A DNA stretch of 64,000 nucleotides from Juglans regia (lineage: Eukaryota; Streptophyta; Magnoliopsida; Fagales; Juglandaceae). The notes under the pieces were generated by a model that made no database searches, was not told the DNA's origin, and was given only the letters and a program-made list of their open reading frames with translations. Where the stretch lies: contig NW_023361231.1 in NCBI RefSeq assembly GCF_001411555.2, positions 62,001 to 126,000 of the forward strand, read 5' to 3'. Positions 42,859 to 55,566 of the stretch are shown piece by piece (positions within the stretch are counted from its first letter, which is position 1; each line of letters opens with the position of its first letter). The position numbers and the translations under genes are program-made.

Positions 42859-45504
42859 TGTAACACCCCGTATTTTAGTGTATTTTAATTGAAGGATTAT
42901 TTGTTATTAATTTAAAAATTGATTCTCTTGTTTTAAACTTTCAGATTTTAGTGAGTTTATTTTTATAATTTTTTTTAATTTGTGAAAATTAAATTTGACA
43001 TGTTTCCTTAATATTAATAATTGTTATGCATTTAAATTTTTCTTTATTTTAAATTAATTTATTGTTGGGTTTAATTATTTATTTTCATTTCAATCACTAC
43101 GTTTGAATGATTTCATTTTATTTGTTTCAAAATCGTTTTCGTTGGATCATTTTTGTGACCCAAGATATGAGGATTGTACCTCATTTCTTTCCCTCATTTT
43201 TTCTTTTCTCCTCATTTTTTTTTCTTCTCCCCTGCTTTCCTGCGCAACGGCCCCTCCCTCTCTCTCCCAATGCGTTTTTCTCCTCTCCACCCAGCCACCT
43301 CCGCGCGCTGCCGTGACCATCACCACCCAGCCCTTTCGCTCCCCCATCGGCCGATGACCACCACCCTTCGATCTCAGCCCCTAACTCGCTGCCGTTCTCC
43401 TCCATGAGCAGCTTAAAGCCGCGGCCTTCTCTTCGCTCGCGTGCCGCCGTCGAGCCACCTTCGGCCAATATTTCTTAACTACTTCATCATCGACCTTCCA
43501 GCTACCTAATGCACCCATCCTTGGCTCCGATCTGTCACCAGTGAAGCCCATCTATCTCCATCTCCGATTTGAGCATTTTGGCCTTCGACCGCAGCGCAAG
43601 CCACCACCCACGGCCAACCACCACCACCACTAGCTTCACCGACATCCCTAAGCCCTACCTTAGCAATCTCGAGTGTTGGTTTGTCACCGTTTAAAAGTGG
43701 ATTTTTGAGACCCACGGCCACAATGCATTTGGCATTGTTTGGTTGTTGCGTTGCCGCTTCTAGCGCCTCCGTGATCTTTCAAAAATTATATTATAGCATT
43801 GTAAGTATTTTTTCAAAGAACTTTTGAGATTTAAATGTATTTCTGCTCTAACTCATATTTATTGTGAATTGGTTGGTTGTGTCGGACTGAGTTCGAGGAG
43901 TAAGGGGGTCGGTTGGATTGGATGATGGAGTTGTTTGTGTGATTGGTTTATGCTATGAGATTTGTTGGCTATTTCGGGTTTAAATATTGGTGTTTTGAGT
44001 TTGACGTTAGTTACGGTGGATATTGGTGATTTTAGGAAGTGATGATATATTTTGAGATTATGAGAGTTTTAAGTTTTAAGAAATTAAAATAGGTTATTTT
44101 AGAAGCTTAGACTTAAATATCGAAATCCGTGATTGATTGAAAACTTACGGAAATTACGTGATTATTTTTATAGGTGATTTATAGTCGACTCAACATTTTT
44201 GAGGAAAATTCTGAAAAGCTAAGTCGTCCCGGTAAGCGAGGTCCCTATGCTAGATTTGCATAAAAGTAAATTGGACTGAGGTTGATTTTTGAAAATATGC
44301 ATGTTTTGTTATGAAAAGAGACGTGAACTACCTCAGTTATTTGTTCTGCATTACTCATAAGATTCTGTTTAAGAATAAAGTATTTTCTGGCATGACTGAT
44401 GTCAACATGAGCTATTTGCATTTTGTTTCTGAACTGTGCAAAAGAAAGCAAATATGAAAGTTTGTGCATAAATTTATGTTTTGTGATTTCTGAAAACTCT
44501 GTTCTGTTCTAAAGATGTTCTGTACTCTGATATGATGTGATTTATGAAAACTCTGTTTTGTTCTGAAGATGTTCTATACTCTGATATGATATGATTCTTG
44601 AAAACTCTGTTATGTTCTGAAAATGTTCTGTACTCTGATATGATGAAATTTATAAAAACTTTTGGCATGACATTCTAAATCAGGATGTGGTTTGTGGATG
44701 GTGACCTATTTGACCTACCACGGGTGCTAATAGTGGCTTCTGTTTGGGTTGGTATCAATTGTTCTGTTTCTGGTGCACCCACTTTGGAAACAAAGTGGTT
44801 TTTTGGTGGTCTTTCCTGTGTGCACACTCGGGGCTCCGAGAATAAGTAAGGGGAAGATTCACATTCTGTTTCTACTCGGTTAGTTACCGAGGTTTGCACA
44901 ACCTTACCACGGGGGTTAAACAGGGCCTCTGATGTGATATGATGCTCTGGTACGATGGTGGTCGGTTATGCTATGCCAAAAGAATTTGAATAAGAATATT
45001 TTTGAACTTTCGCTCTAATATTTTTGATAACATGTTCTGACTCTGCATTCGGAAAATAAAGTGTTTTGTTTTGCATTCTGAAATCTGTAAATGCTCATGT
45101 TTGCATACTAGTATATGTTCTTTGCTTACTGAGTTGTTGATAACTCACCCCCGTCTTATCTCCAATATTTTCAGATGATTTTTAGATATTTCAGCTGAGG
45201 ATTAGGACTATGAAGAATTGTGTGAGATAACTTAAGAATAGTGGCTTAAGAATAGATAGTTTTCGATGAGTATTGATGATTTTTCATAATTATATTGTGG
45301 AAATGTGAGTTTAGGTGACATGTAGAGAAGTTGGTAATTTTTGGGGTTACTGTAATGAGGATTTTATATACGAGTATGTATGGTTAATTAAATTTGAAGT
45401 GTTTATGTTTGATTTGAAGCCTTTGGAAGAGTATTAGCAATGTTTGAGTTGATTATTTGGTAATATGAATTAATTCTCTGGACCCTCGGGGACGGGGCGT
45501 TACA
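42859..45504 (+). repeat. 5' LTR of gypsy element A (2,646 bp)
   Basis: It starts TGTAACACCCCG, ends GGGGCGTTACA and is followed at once by the primer-binding site. The leader part (43190-43700) is GC-rich and yields spurious Pro-rich frames. A 54-bp tandem repeat lies at 44484-44660. Confidence 0.9.
44484..44660 (+). repeat. 54-bp tandem repeat in LTR-A, about 3 units
   Basis: Units start near 44484, 44538 and 44592, each with TGAAAACTCTGTT, TGTTCTGAArATGTTCT and CTCTGATATGAT. The same array occurs in the 3' LTR at about 49564-49730. Confidence 0.85.
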
Positions 45505-45506
45505 GT

Positions 45507-45518
45507 TGGTATCAGAGC
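45507..45518 (+). other. Primer-binding site of gypsy element A
   Basis: TGGTATCAGAGC, a perfect match to the 12-base complement of initiator-Met tRNA, two bases after the LTR. Confidence 0.95.
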
Positions 45519-47465
45519 TAGGTTTGAGGTTCTGCAGACTAAAAGCATTTGAGTTTTGGATATCCGTGGGTTTAGGAAGAAACTTCAGATTTGAGGTGTA
45601 GATTTGTATAGAATAAGAGCTGATTTTTTGGATATTTAAGGTTTTAAATTTTGTAGACTTTATGATTGATTTTTGAGATTTAGAGGTTTAGGGATTTTAG
45701 ATTTGACAAGCTTACTTTGTGGACTATAAGAGATAATCTTTTTAAGATTTAAGGTTTAGATTCTTGTGGTTTAGATTCTAAAGATGTACATGAGTTTAGA
45801 GCGATGTCGGGTTTACAATATTTGATAGTAGGAAGGATTATATGAGTTGGTTAAAGATATGGCTAAGAATGGGTAAAACTATATGTGCAGTACCAGAAAA
45901 GTTTAAAGGTTTAATTATTATTATTATTATTTAAATTGAATTTATTTCATTTTGTTTGATTTTATTTTGTTTGAATTGAAATTATGTTATTTTATTTATT
46001 AAGTTTATTTTATTTTGTTCGTTTAGTTCGAAGTTGAAAAGTGGGTTAAGAATTAAGTTATGGCAGGAAGATGGTACGACTGAGAATGCTATTATTAGGT
46101 ATAAATATTTAGTGTAGTAGACTTGAACTTTTATCGACTTGGTTTGCTTTTATAATATCGAGATTTGAAAGGAATGGCATGGTCTGGGTGATCGTTTTGG
46201 GCAGTAAGATATTTGAGGTTTTCGATTTCGTGGATGTATGACACGAGGCTTTAGAATAGGAGGTTGTAAGTTCAACAAACTTTAAGGATAGATTTACGGG
46301 AATTTTACCAAAAGTTTAAGGTTTTGCAGACTTTAGGAAATTATTTGTTATCATTTAATATTTTAGATTTTGAAAGCTTCGGGAGTCAATTGTTTTATTA
46401 TTTGATATAAGTTCATCGATCTTACAGATTTCAGAAAATGATTCTGGTATAATTTAAGGTTTTAGAATTACAGATTTGAATGACTGAATTGAAATAAGAT
46501 TTAAGTTTTTTTAATTCTGCAAGCTTGGTGTGCTAGTTTGATTTATTTTGGAGACTGAATAGTATGTGACCATTAAAATGAGGTTGATTAGAGTTGAGTT
46601 ATTGATATAGGGATTTTCAAGGAGATTATTTTTTTGGAGATTGAAGGTATTGATCTAGTTTGGATAATGATTGTTATTAGTTCGGGGTTATAGTGGCAGG
46701 TTTTGAGATTTGATCTATATCAAATGTAAGGATGATAGTTGGTGTAGATTCAAGAAGGCATTCTTAGTGATTTTGAGGAAAAAGTGTAATAATTCATGGT
46801 TTTGAGAGATTAAGCATTTTTCTACCAAAATATGATAAGAGTTTTCTGGTCAGTAGGTATGGAGCCACCTTGTACTCGATGTCGTTGTTTCTATGAGGAC
46901 ATAAATTTTATGCATGTGGCAAATTATCAAAGTGCGCAGCAGGAGCGTGATATTTTGGTTGTAATTAAGAGTTTAAATTTTGTGTTGATTTTGAGAAATT
47001 AGTCGTGACTTGAATTTTTGAGATGATACTTGTAATTGGAGACTAATCACTCAGTTGTACCAATTATGTTATTAATGGTTAACTTTGGAAGTGACCATTA
47101 GGTTACCAAAAGTAGAATACAATAAAGATTTGGAAGTTATACCGTAAGAGTCATTGAGGTTAGTATAGATTATCAAATAGAGATATCAATCATTGGGATT
47201 CCTTGGATGTTGTATTAAGGCTCTTGTGGAAAAAATGAGATTTTGGATATCATAGCCACCCTAGGAATACTGGACGTGTTGTGCCACTGGGGGACTAATA
47301 GGAGTGTGATGGAATCGCCTATAGAAATAGACTTGAGAGAACATTACACATGCTTGTTGGGATTTGTTGATGGTATGGTCTTTTCGAGCGTGTTTTGGGT
47401 TGTATCTTGTATCTTGCTTTAGCGTGATGTTTGACCTTACAAATTTCGATGATGAAATTTTTTTT
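45519..47465 (+). mobile_element. Non-coding interior of gypsy element A
   Basis: About 1.95 kb with no gag, protease, reverse transcriptase or integrase frame and stops in all frames. Phrases near the right end (TTTCGATGATGAAATTT) match the conserved end of gypsy polyproteins and spacers. Long LTRs around a short non-coding interior fit a non-autonomous derivative (LARD-type) or an element that lost its genes. Confidence 0.75.
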
Positions 47466-47477
47466 AAGGGGGGAGGA
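47466..47477 (+). other. Polypurine tract of gypsy element A
   Basis: AAGGGGGGAGGA immediately before the 3' LTR. Confidence 0.9.
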
Positions 47478-49757
47478 TGTAACACCCGGTATTTTAGTAT
47501 ATTTTAATTAAAGGATTATTTGTTATTAATTTAAAATTTGATTCTCTTGTTTTAAATTTTCAGATTTTAATGGGTTTATTTTTATGATTTTTTTTTTTAA
47601 TTTGGAAAAATTAAATTTGACATGTTTCCTAAATATTAATAATTGTTATGCATTTAAATTTCTCTTTATTTTAAATTAATTTATTATTGGGTTTAATTAT
47701 TTATTTTCATTTTAATCACTACGTTTGAATTATTTTATTTTACTTGTTTCGAGATCGTTTCCATTGGATAAGTTTTGTGACCCAAGATGTAAGAATTGGA
47801 CATCATTTCTTTCCCTCACTTTTTCTTTTCCTCTTTTTCTTTTCTCCTCATTTTTTTTTCTTCTCCCCTACTTTCCAGCGCGACGCCCCCTCCCTCTCTC
47901 TCCCCGTGCATTTTTCTCCTCTCCACCCAGCCACCGCTGCTCACCGCCGTGACCGTTATCGCCGAGCCCATTCGCTCCCCCATTGGCCGACAACCACCAC
48001 CCTCCAATCTCAGCCCCCAACTCGCCGCCGTTCTCCTCCACGAGCAGCTTAAAGCCATGGCCTTCTCTTCGCTCGCACGCCACCGTCGCGCCACCTTCTG
48101 CCACCATTTCTTAACCACTTCATCCTCGACCTCCTAGCTCGGCTCATATATCTATTTCATATATGGTTCTTATATACTAGTATATAAAATTATTAAATTT
48201 TATCTACTAATTACTATACAAATTACAAAATAGACCTATGAAGTATATATTCACTATATAGACATAAGTAATTAGATTACATATTATATATTTAATTATA
48301 AAAGTGATATGCTTATATTATTAGTTACTACATATATATGTGTGTGTATATATACATATGTGTATGTATATATTTATCAATATATGAATGAATTTTAATC
48401 GAATCTGTCTAACGAGTCGACTCGAGCATAAACGAACGAGCCTTAGTCGAGTCGAGTCGAGTTTTGTCGGGTATGTGTCATTTACAATTCGAGTGGGTAT
48501 CTGCTTTAACGAACGAGCTTTTTTTTCACGAGTCGAGTTCGATTCAAGTTTAACCGAACGAGTATCGAGCGGGCTATCGAGTAGACTGGTTCATTTACAG
48601 CCCTACATCCTTGGCTCCGATCTGTCACCTTTGAAGCCCATCTATCTCCATCTCCGATTTGATCATTTTGGCCTTCAACCGCCGCCCACGGCCAACCACC
48701 ACCACCACTAGCTTCACCGACATCCCTAAGCCCTACCTTAGCAATCTCGGGTCTTGGTTTGTCACTGTTCAAAAGTAAGTTTTTGAGACCCACGGCCACA
48801 GTGCATTTGGCACTGTTTTGTTGCTGCGTTGCCGCTTCTAGCACCTCTGTGATCTTTAAAAAATTATATTATAGTATTTTAAGTATTTTCCCAAAGAACT
48901 TTTGAGATTTAAATGTATTTCTGCTCTAACTCATATTTATTGTGAATTGGTTGGTTGTGCTGGACTGAGTCCGAATAGTAAGGGGTTCGGTTGGATTGGA
49001 TGATGGAGTTGTTTGTGTGATTGGTTTATGCTATGAGATTTGTTGGCTGTTTTGGGTTTAAATATTGGTGTTTTGAGTTTGACGTTGGTTACGGTGGATA
49101 TTGGTGATTTTAGGAAGTGATGATATATTTTGGGATTATGAGGGTTTTAAGTTTTGAGAAATTAAAATAGGTTATTTTAAAAGCTTAGGCTTAAATATCG
49201 AAATCCGTGATTGATTGAAAACTTACAGAAATTACGTGATTATTTTTGTAGGTGATTTATAGTCGACTCGACATTTTTGAGGAAAATTCTAAAAAGCTAA
49301 GTTGTCCAGGTAAGCGGGTCCCTATGCTAGATTTGCATTAAAATAAAATGGACTGAGGTTGATTTTTGAAAATATGCATATTTTGTTATGAAAAGAGATT
49401 TGAACTACCTCAGTTATTTGTTTTGCATTACTCATAAGATTCTGTCTAAGAATAAAATATTTTCTGGCATGACCGGTGTAGACATGAGCTATTTTGCATT
49501 TTGTTTCTTAACTGTGCAAAAGAGAGTGAATATGAAAGTTTGTGCATAAATTTATGTTTTGTGATTTCTGAAAACTCTGTTCTGTTCTGAAGATGTTCTG
49601 TACTCTGATAAGATGTGATTTCTGAAAACTCTGTTCTATTCAAAAGATGTTCTGTACTCTGATATGATATGATTTCTGAAAACTCTGTTATGTTCTGAAA
49701 ATGTTCTGTACTCTGATATGATGAAATTTCTAAAAGTTTTTGGCATGACATTCTGAA
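47478..49757 (+). repeat. 3' LTR of gypsy element A, right end deleted
   Basis: It starts TGTAACACCCGG and follows the 5' LTR to about 49757 (ACATTCTGAATC). The last 0.8 kb or so is missing and the LINE-2 tail starts there, so a deletion removed the junction and with it the TSD and the rest of RNase H. About 8 differences occur in the first 118 bases against the 5' LTR. A 466-bp insert sits at 48140-48605. Confidence 0.88.
48140..48605 (-). mobile_element. Insert in the 3' LTR-A, hAT-like, GGGCTGTAAATGAACC end
   Basis: It is absent from the 5' LTR, where GCTACCTAATGCACCC stands in its place. On the minus strand it begins TAGGGCTGTAAATGAACC followed by GAGTCGAGT-rich sequence, the style of a common plant hAT MITE. 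The other end lacks a matching repeat and about 9 bases of target are missing, so no TSD is visible. Confidence 0.6.
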
Positions 49758-49880
49758 TCGGTTTATGGTGGGGTTCTTACCCGAATGTAATTGCTAATTT
49801 CTTTTGGATTGATTCTTCTTTGTATTTTGTTCATTTTTTGAATGAAGATTGGTTTTGCCTATCAAAAAATAAATAAATAA
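49758..49880 (+). mobile_element. 3' end of LINE-2 with A-rich tail
   Basis: Sequence such as TGGATTGATTCTTCTTTG and TTTTGCCTATCAAAAAATAA is a LINE 3' untranslated end in plus orientation. It abuts the coding sequence of LINE-1, which runs the other way. Confidence 0.7.
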
Positions 49881-52800
49881 CATGCCAAGCTTACTCAACC
49901 ATGTCAACCTTGTCTTCGTACCGGTCTTTACAGTGCCTATCCCAAGGCTTCCAAGAGACAATTGATGGGAGAAGACCAAATATAATTCGCAACTGGGAAG
50001 ACTTGCCAGCACGGGGAAACTAAAAATTAATTTGTTCTTGCCAAGTTTGAAAAACACCCATATGCACACCTAACTAAATTGCATGCAAAAAATCCAGTAC
50101 AAAGCACATGATTTAGATCCTCAATATTACCCATAGAACAACAATTACATTTAGAAACTATAGGGATGCCAACCATTTTAATCTTATCATCAACGCTCCC
50201 AAATGTGCTAACCCTTCTGCCTAGCCAAGAACTGATACAATTCAATAGGTTTTTGTTGACTCACTAACCTCTCTAAAAGAGGAATATCCTATTCATTTTC
50301 AATACGACACTCTTTAATCCTCAACAAAGGTTGCTCAAGCACGAGGTAATGGCCACTGAGTGGACCACCCTCCTCCCAATTATCATACCAGAAAGAGATA
50401 TTAGCCTCTCTCACAATCCACTTAGAGTTATTTAAAACTTCCGGAATACTACGGACAATAGATTTCCAAAAACGAGTACCCTTATTAGGTACCAAAAGGG
50501 ATTAATGATTACGCTTAGCATACTTGCCTTTGAAAAAATGTGCCCATAAAGATTGACCCTTAATGAGATGCCAAGCAAGTTTCAAATGTAAAGCCCTTTG
50601 AATGTCCCCAAAATCCCGAATACCCAAGCCTCTTTCTTCAATAGGTCTACAAATATCTTTCCAAGCAATCTATTTCCTCTTACCATTTCCTTTAGATTCA
50701 CCCTAAAAGAAAGAGCTCAGAAGCCTGTTCAATGCTATGAGAACTACATTTGGGACATGTAAAACAACAAGAAGATGAGTGATCATACTCGACAATACAT
50801 GAAGCAAAAGAATAGTTCTACCGCCTGCAAAGAGCATTTTCATCTTCCTACCCGCAATTTTCTTTTTAACTGTCCCAAGCAACTCACCAAAGTCACAAGC
50901 CTTCAGTCTACTAATCACAATAGGCATACCCAGATACTTAAAAGGAAAGGACCTTTCAGAAAAATAAATAGCACTTTTATCTTTACTAAGGACTTGACCC
51001 GTCCAAGCTGCATAAAGATTTAAAACCTTCATCAAACCTCTCATAGACCTCTTACCCCCATTAGCAAAAATAGCAATATTGCCAGCATACTTAAGATGGG
51101 AAATAAGAGGATACCTCTAGCTTGAGTAAACTGGCCAATTTTTCCAATCTCAAATAATTGCTTGAGGAGGCGAGAGAACACCTCTTGCATAATGATAAAC
51201 AAATAGGGCGAAAGAGGATTACCTTGCCTTAGACCACATTCACCTTTAAAGAACGCCACAAAGGTGCCATTCCTCATTATAGAATACTAAGACGTAGAAA
51301 TGCACAACTTAATTAGATCACAGACTTGAGAAGAAAAAACATAAGTAGCCAAGATATGTAATAGAAAACTCCAACCCACTCTATCATAAGCCTTAGACAT
51401 ATCAAGCTTAACCAAAACATTACCACCATTAGAACTTTTATGGATAGAGTTGACCATCTCCCAAGTTAAAAAAATATTCTCAAAAATACTACGACCAAGA
51501 ATAAACGTCCCTTGCTCCTAAGAAATCATCTTAGAAAGCAAGTTCTGCATACGACCCACAATAATCTTAACGCAAATCTTGTAAATCACAGAGCAGAGAC
51601 TAATAGGCCTAAATTTATCAAAACCAATATGCCTATCCACCTTGGGGATCAAGACTATAGAAGAAGCAGTATAAAATCTAGGAAGCAAATGATTTTAGAA
51701 AAAAATAAGAAATGGCTTCCAGTAAATCATCTTTAACAAGATCCCAACAAACTCTAAAGAAACCAAGACCAAGACTGCTATCAATGGGAATGCTAAAAAG
51801 AGCATCCTTTATTTCATCAAGGGAAGGGTCTCTACAAAGCACCAAGTTCTCATCATCTGTGATCACAGAAAGAATCAAATCACTTAAATTTGGCAAATCA
51901 CGACGACTAGTATGACCCAAAAGTAGTTGAAAATACTCAACAACAGTCTGATGAATATCAAAAGGAGTATTTAAAATAGTACTATCAGCCAAGCACATAT
52001 CACTAACCCTTTTATGATTCTTAGCATTCAGATAAGCATAAAATAATTTCAAATTTTGATCCCCTTTTTTCAGCCAACTTTTCTTGGCCATATGAGAAAG
52101 GTACGTTTCCTCTCTTTCCATCCAGGTTAACAATTCTAGCTTAAACACCAAGAGATAATTTTCATCCTTAACATTAAAACAAACTTGAAGGCAGTTTTCC
52201 AGTCTATCATGTATTGCTCTAACTCTTTGATAATGACATTGGTTCTACAAAAAACACATTGATTCCACTCCCTTAACATCACCTTAACCCTTTTAAACTT
52301 AAAAGATAAATTAATAAACCCAAGCCCCTCTTGCTTCCACACCGGTCCCACAAGATGAAAAAAGTTCATATGATCAGTACACATAAACTGAAACCAAAAG
52401 GGATTAGGCCCAAACCTAAAAAGGTCTTCACCCATTTGAATCACCAAAGGGGAATGATCCGTGGTGGTATGAGCCAAAACCTGGTAAAAGGCATTAGAAA
52501 AATCATTAAGAAAATTAGAATCAATAAAAAATCTATCTAACCTTGCCCAGCTGCGAGCCAAATCGCCTTGGCCATTGCACCAAGTCATCCTCGGGCCTTT
52601 AGAACACATATCTAGCAAACCACAATTTTGAATGCACAGATTAAAGTCTTCCATAGTAGCAAATTGACGGGGATGACCACCTCTTCTTTCCGAATCATCT
52701 TTGATAATGTTAAAGTCATCACAAAGAACCCGCCCATGGAAGACTACCATTAGCAATAGCCTCCAGATCCTCCCAAAGAGTTTTTCTCTCTAACTAATTG

Positions 52801-53060
52801 CACTTATCATAAACAATGGAAAAATAAAGACATACCCATTCTCCTCAACTTTCATAGTCAGAAATTGACTAGACCTTCCCAGCCATTGAACTGAAACTGC
52901 CAAGTTCCACAACAATCAAATTTTTCCATCTTGCGCTTCATTAGTGATAAAGAACTCACAACTGAACCGGCCCAAAAAATTAAAAAAAAAAATTCCTCCA
53001 ACAAGAAAGGCTAAGCCAAAGCTAAAATATTAGACCTATATTTTTTAATGATTTTTCTCA
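49881..53060 (-). pseudogene. LINE-1 ORF2: endonuclease, reverse transcriptase, zf-RVT; degenerate
   Basis: Endonuclease is clearest at 52756-52430 (DFNIIKDDSERRGGHPRQF, ARLDRFFID, DHSPLVIQMG). Reverse transcriptase follows: KLDMSKAYDRVGW near 51400, GLRQGNPLSPYLFIIMQEV at about 51230, FPFKYLGMPI at about 50950. The catalytic YADD has become YAGN at 51089-51078. The frame 50495-50289 and the frame 50245-50027 carry the WYDNW and CNCCSMGNIEDLNHVLC (zf-RVT) segments. Many stops and shifts show it is dead. Confidence 0.88.
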
Positions 53061-53121
53061 ACCACAACTGAGAAGTTCCAACTCCCCAAATATTCCAAAA
53101 AATAATAGGACTAATCATAGA

Positions 53122-53589
53122 TTAATCGTAGCCCTCAGAAGCAGAATTCTCAATACTATCATCAACATTTCCCACAATCATGATCTGCTCCACTTGAACA
53201 TGCAAACTGGGCCCATCCTCACCAATCTCTGTGGTAGTGACCAAAAGCCTACGACCTGCTGAAAACATCCTGATGAAAACATGTGTCAAATGCTTCATGG
53301 ATGATACCACATGCACACTAGATAGATCCCGTCGACTGCGGATGAAGGATCTAATAGCATCTAAAGATAGACACTTCCGGAGGAACTTAAGCACCATAGA
53401 ATAGCGGAAAGGTTGGGCCATTTTTTCAATCTCCTCCACTTAAAATGTGAAACAAAAGTCATCATCAATGATCTTCGGTGGACGAAAAGGAACATCCATC
53501 TCTGGTAGTGGTTGCGGCACAACAGAGACTAGGTCGGCGAACGACTGAGGATGGCCTGCCGTGAGCAACAAGGCATCGATGGCCACCAT
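53122..53589 (-). pseudogene. LINE-1 ORF1 fragment (DUF4283-like)
   Basis: ATG at 53589 gives MVAIDALLLTAGHPQSFADL, then PEMDVPFRPPKIIDDDF, an in-frame TAA, and MAQPFRYSMVLKFLRK...RSFIRSR, the start of the DUF4283 domain typical of plant LINE ORF1 (nucleic-acid-binding). The zinc-knuckle part is missing, so there is a deletion between it and the endonuclease. Confidence 0.8.
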
Positions 53590-53843
53590 GCAGCCTACAT
53601 AAAAACCTTAGTAGGAAAAGCAAAAGCATAGAAAAAACCCTAGCAGAGTGTTTTTTGTATTTTTTGAAACCTTTTGGTACATTTTTGGATGATAGTGGAT
53701 TTTCAAATTTTTGACCCGTTTGGGCTCTTGAACTGACCTGATCCGTTTGGCCTCCTATCGTCCTCTCATGTCAACTTCATATCTATTTTCAACAAAATCC
53801 CACACGGATCAATTTTCAGGTCTGGAAAATATAATGAATATAT

Positions 53844-54868
53844 TAAAAATAAGTAAAATCTATTATTATTTTTGAAACTTATAATTATTTTGACTTTCCC
53901 AAAATATATTTTTTGTAGTTGGCCATGATTATTTCAATATTCTTAAATATAAACGCATTTCTTTGTTAAACGAAATTATTCTAATTATGACCTATTTATT
54001 ATACTATATTTTACAAAATTTGAAATATATTTTTCTAATTATATAGTACAATAAAATAAAAAATTCTAATACATAATTATATATATTAAAATTATGGTAG
54101 TTAGCTTTATTGTAGTAGTTCTGTAAACGTAAATGAAATTTTGTAGCAGATCAACTGTAGCAATGGCTGAAAAATAAGAGATGTGATTAAATTTTGTATT
54201 CTGTCGTGTGGATAGGTAGATGAAAGATGAAGTACAACTCAGATTGTCTCATTTGGGCATCAAAATCGAGCCTTAACAAAATTAAATTTAAAAATTAATA
54301 TAATTTAATTTGGTGCATTAAATTGAATCATTTTATTTTTTTTTATAGTAAAATAAATTTGATGTATCATATTAGACCACCTTCATTTATAAAATTATTT
54401 TATATATAGATGTAATCTTTCTAAAAAACTATACGTACTACAAGGTGTGATTTGTAGATCCTTTGTCATATATAACAAAGGGAAACGTTTATCAATAACA
54501 CCTCAGGGATGACACTGAAACGTTTTATTTTTCGAAAGAATAGTGGAACATGATTATAGGACACAATATAAATCGAATTCAATATTGACTTAAAAAATGA
54601 TCATTGGTCACGATTATATATAGAGAGAAATACTTTATCTAGACACTTAAAAAAAAAAAACTTACAAAATAACGTGGTTTGATAATGATATATTGCTAAG
54701 AATATAATAGAAATAATTAAATCTATCTTAAGTTTTTGGGACAAATGATGCTTTAAAATGGTATCGGAGTAGAGGTCTTGAATGTACTTTTGATTTCGAA
54801 TCTTGATTCTATACTCTATCTCAATTAATTATATATTCCATGTGTTGAGCTCACTTATTGAGATAAAG
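53844..54868. other. AT-rich spacer
   Basis: A+T-rich with no gene recognised. It separates LINE-1 from gypsy element C. Confidence 0.55.
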
Positions 54869-55527
54869 TGTAATAACCCAACCCAATAATTTTAAGGTTG
54901 GAATATTGGTAATTTTTACTGGGCCTAAATTATATTTAATCGGCCATATTGGATAAGCTTACAAGAGATAAATTAGTGAGGTTGATTTGGAGTTTTAATT
55001 AGGCTCAATAACTAGGTTAAATCTCATTTATTATTTATTGAATGAAATAGACTCTTTTTAGAATTTAAAGTTCGGCTATTAAAAATCTATTTCAATTGAA
55101 AATCATCACTGATTAAAGTCCCCTACACAGCCTCAATCATTGCTAATCGTACATTGAATGAACTACTTGATTATATTTTTAAATTCAAGCTCTCTTCTTG
55201 AATGATCATGACCGAGTCCAACTCGAACTCGAACCTGTGGCACCCTCTCTCAAATTTCTCTTTAAATGTCTCTATTCTGTGTGTTATTTGGAAAAAACCA
55301 TAACCCTCTGTAAGTGCAGTGCCTGAACCCAAGAAACCCAATCTAGCACCATGCGTCTCCCACGTTCACGGCACCAATAGCTGACTGCCCCATTCCTCTC
55401 ACAACATCCCTCACATTTTTTCTCTCCTTCTAGTTCACATGATCGATTTCATACTGAAAATATTGGATTAATGCTATAAGATAAGTAGTTTGATCATAAA
55501 TTAGGATTAACTTACGTTAACTCGTTA

Positions 55528-55566
<39 letters not shown>

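Larger units (their letters stand above)
40338..49880 (+). mobile_element. LINE-2: plus-strand LINE inside LINE-1, interrupted by gypsy element A
   Basis: The plus strand carries reverse transcriptase (40398-41816), the zinc-binding region (41832-42530) and the first part of RNase H (42660-42858). After gypsy element A a short LINE 3' end follows (49758-49880) ending GCCTATCAAAAAATAAATAA, a typical A-rich tail. The 5' part is missing. A target duplication is poor: on the minus strand CTTGGCATGTT and CCTAGGATGTT match at 8 of 11. LINE-1 coding sequence lines up on either side, which supports the nesting. Confidence 0.75.
39248..53825 (-). mobile_element. LINE-1: minus-strand L1-type LINE with 18-bp TSD, itself interrupted
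   Basis: AAAATATAATGAATATAT occurs exactly at 39230-39247 and 53826-53843, the TSD. Between them the minus strand runs from ORF1 (53.6-53.1 kb) through endonuclease (52.9-52.1 kb), reverse transcriptase (52.1-50.7 kb) and a zinc-binding region (50.5-49.9 kb), then jumps to RNase H at 40.3-39.6 kb. The gap 40338-49880 is a later plus-strand insertion, and a Tourist MITE sits at 39786-39998. Without these the element would be about 4.8 kb. The exact TSD with both ends of the domain order inside it makes the assignment firm. Confidence 0.85.

Noticed and set aside
43103..43468. Frames in LTR-A leader, also at 47744-48137 and 61439-61843
   Set aside because: Same low-complexity leader in three LTRs; the frames shift between copies, so they are not conserved as protein.
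39248..53825. Twin-primed (5'-inverted) LINE as explanation for the opposite LINE orientations
   Set aside because: The A-rich tail of the plus-strand piece faces the coding part of the minus-strand LINE, and both pieces contain reverse transcriptase; nesting of two LINEs fits better.
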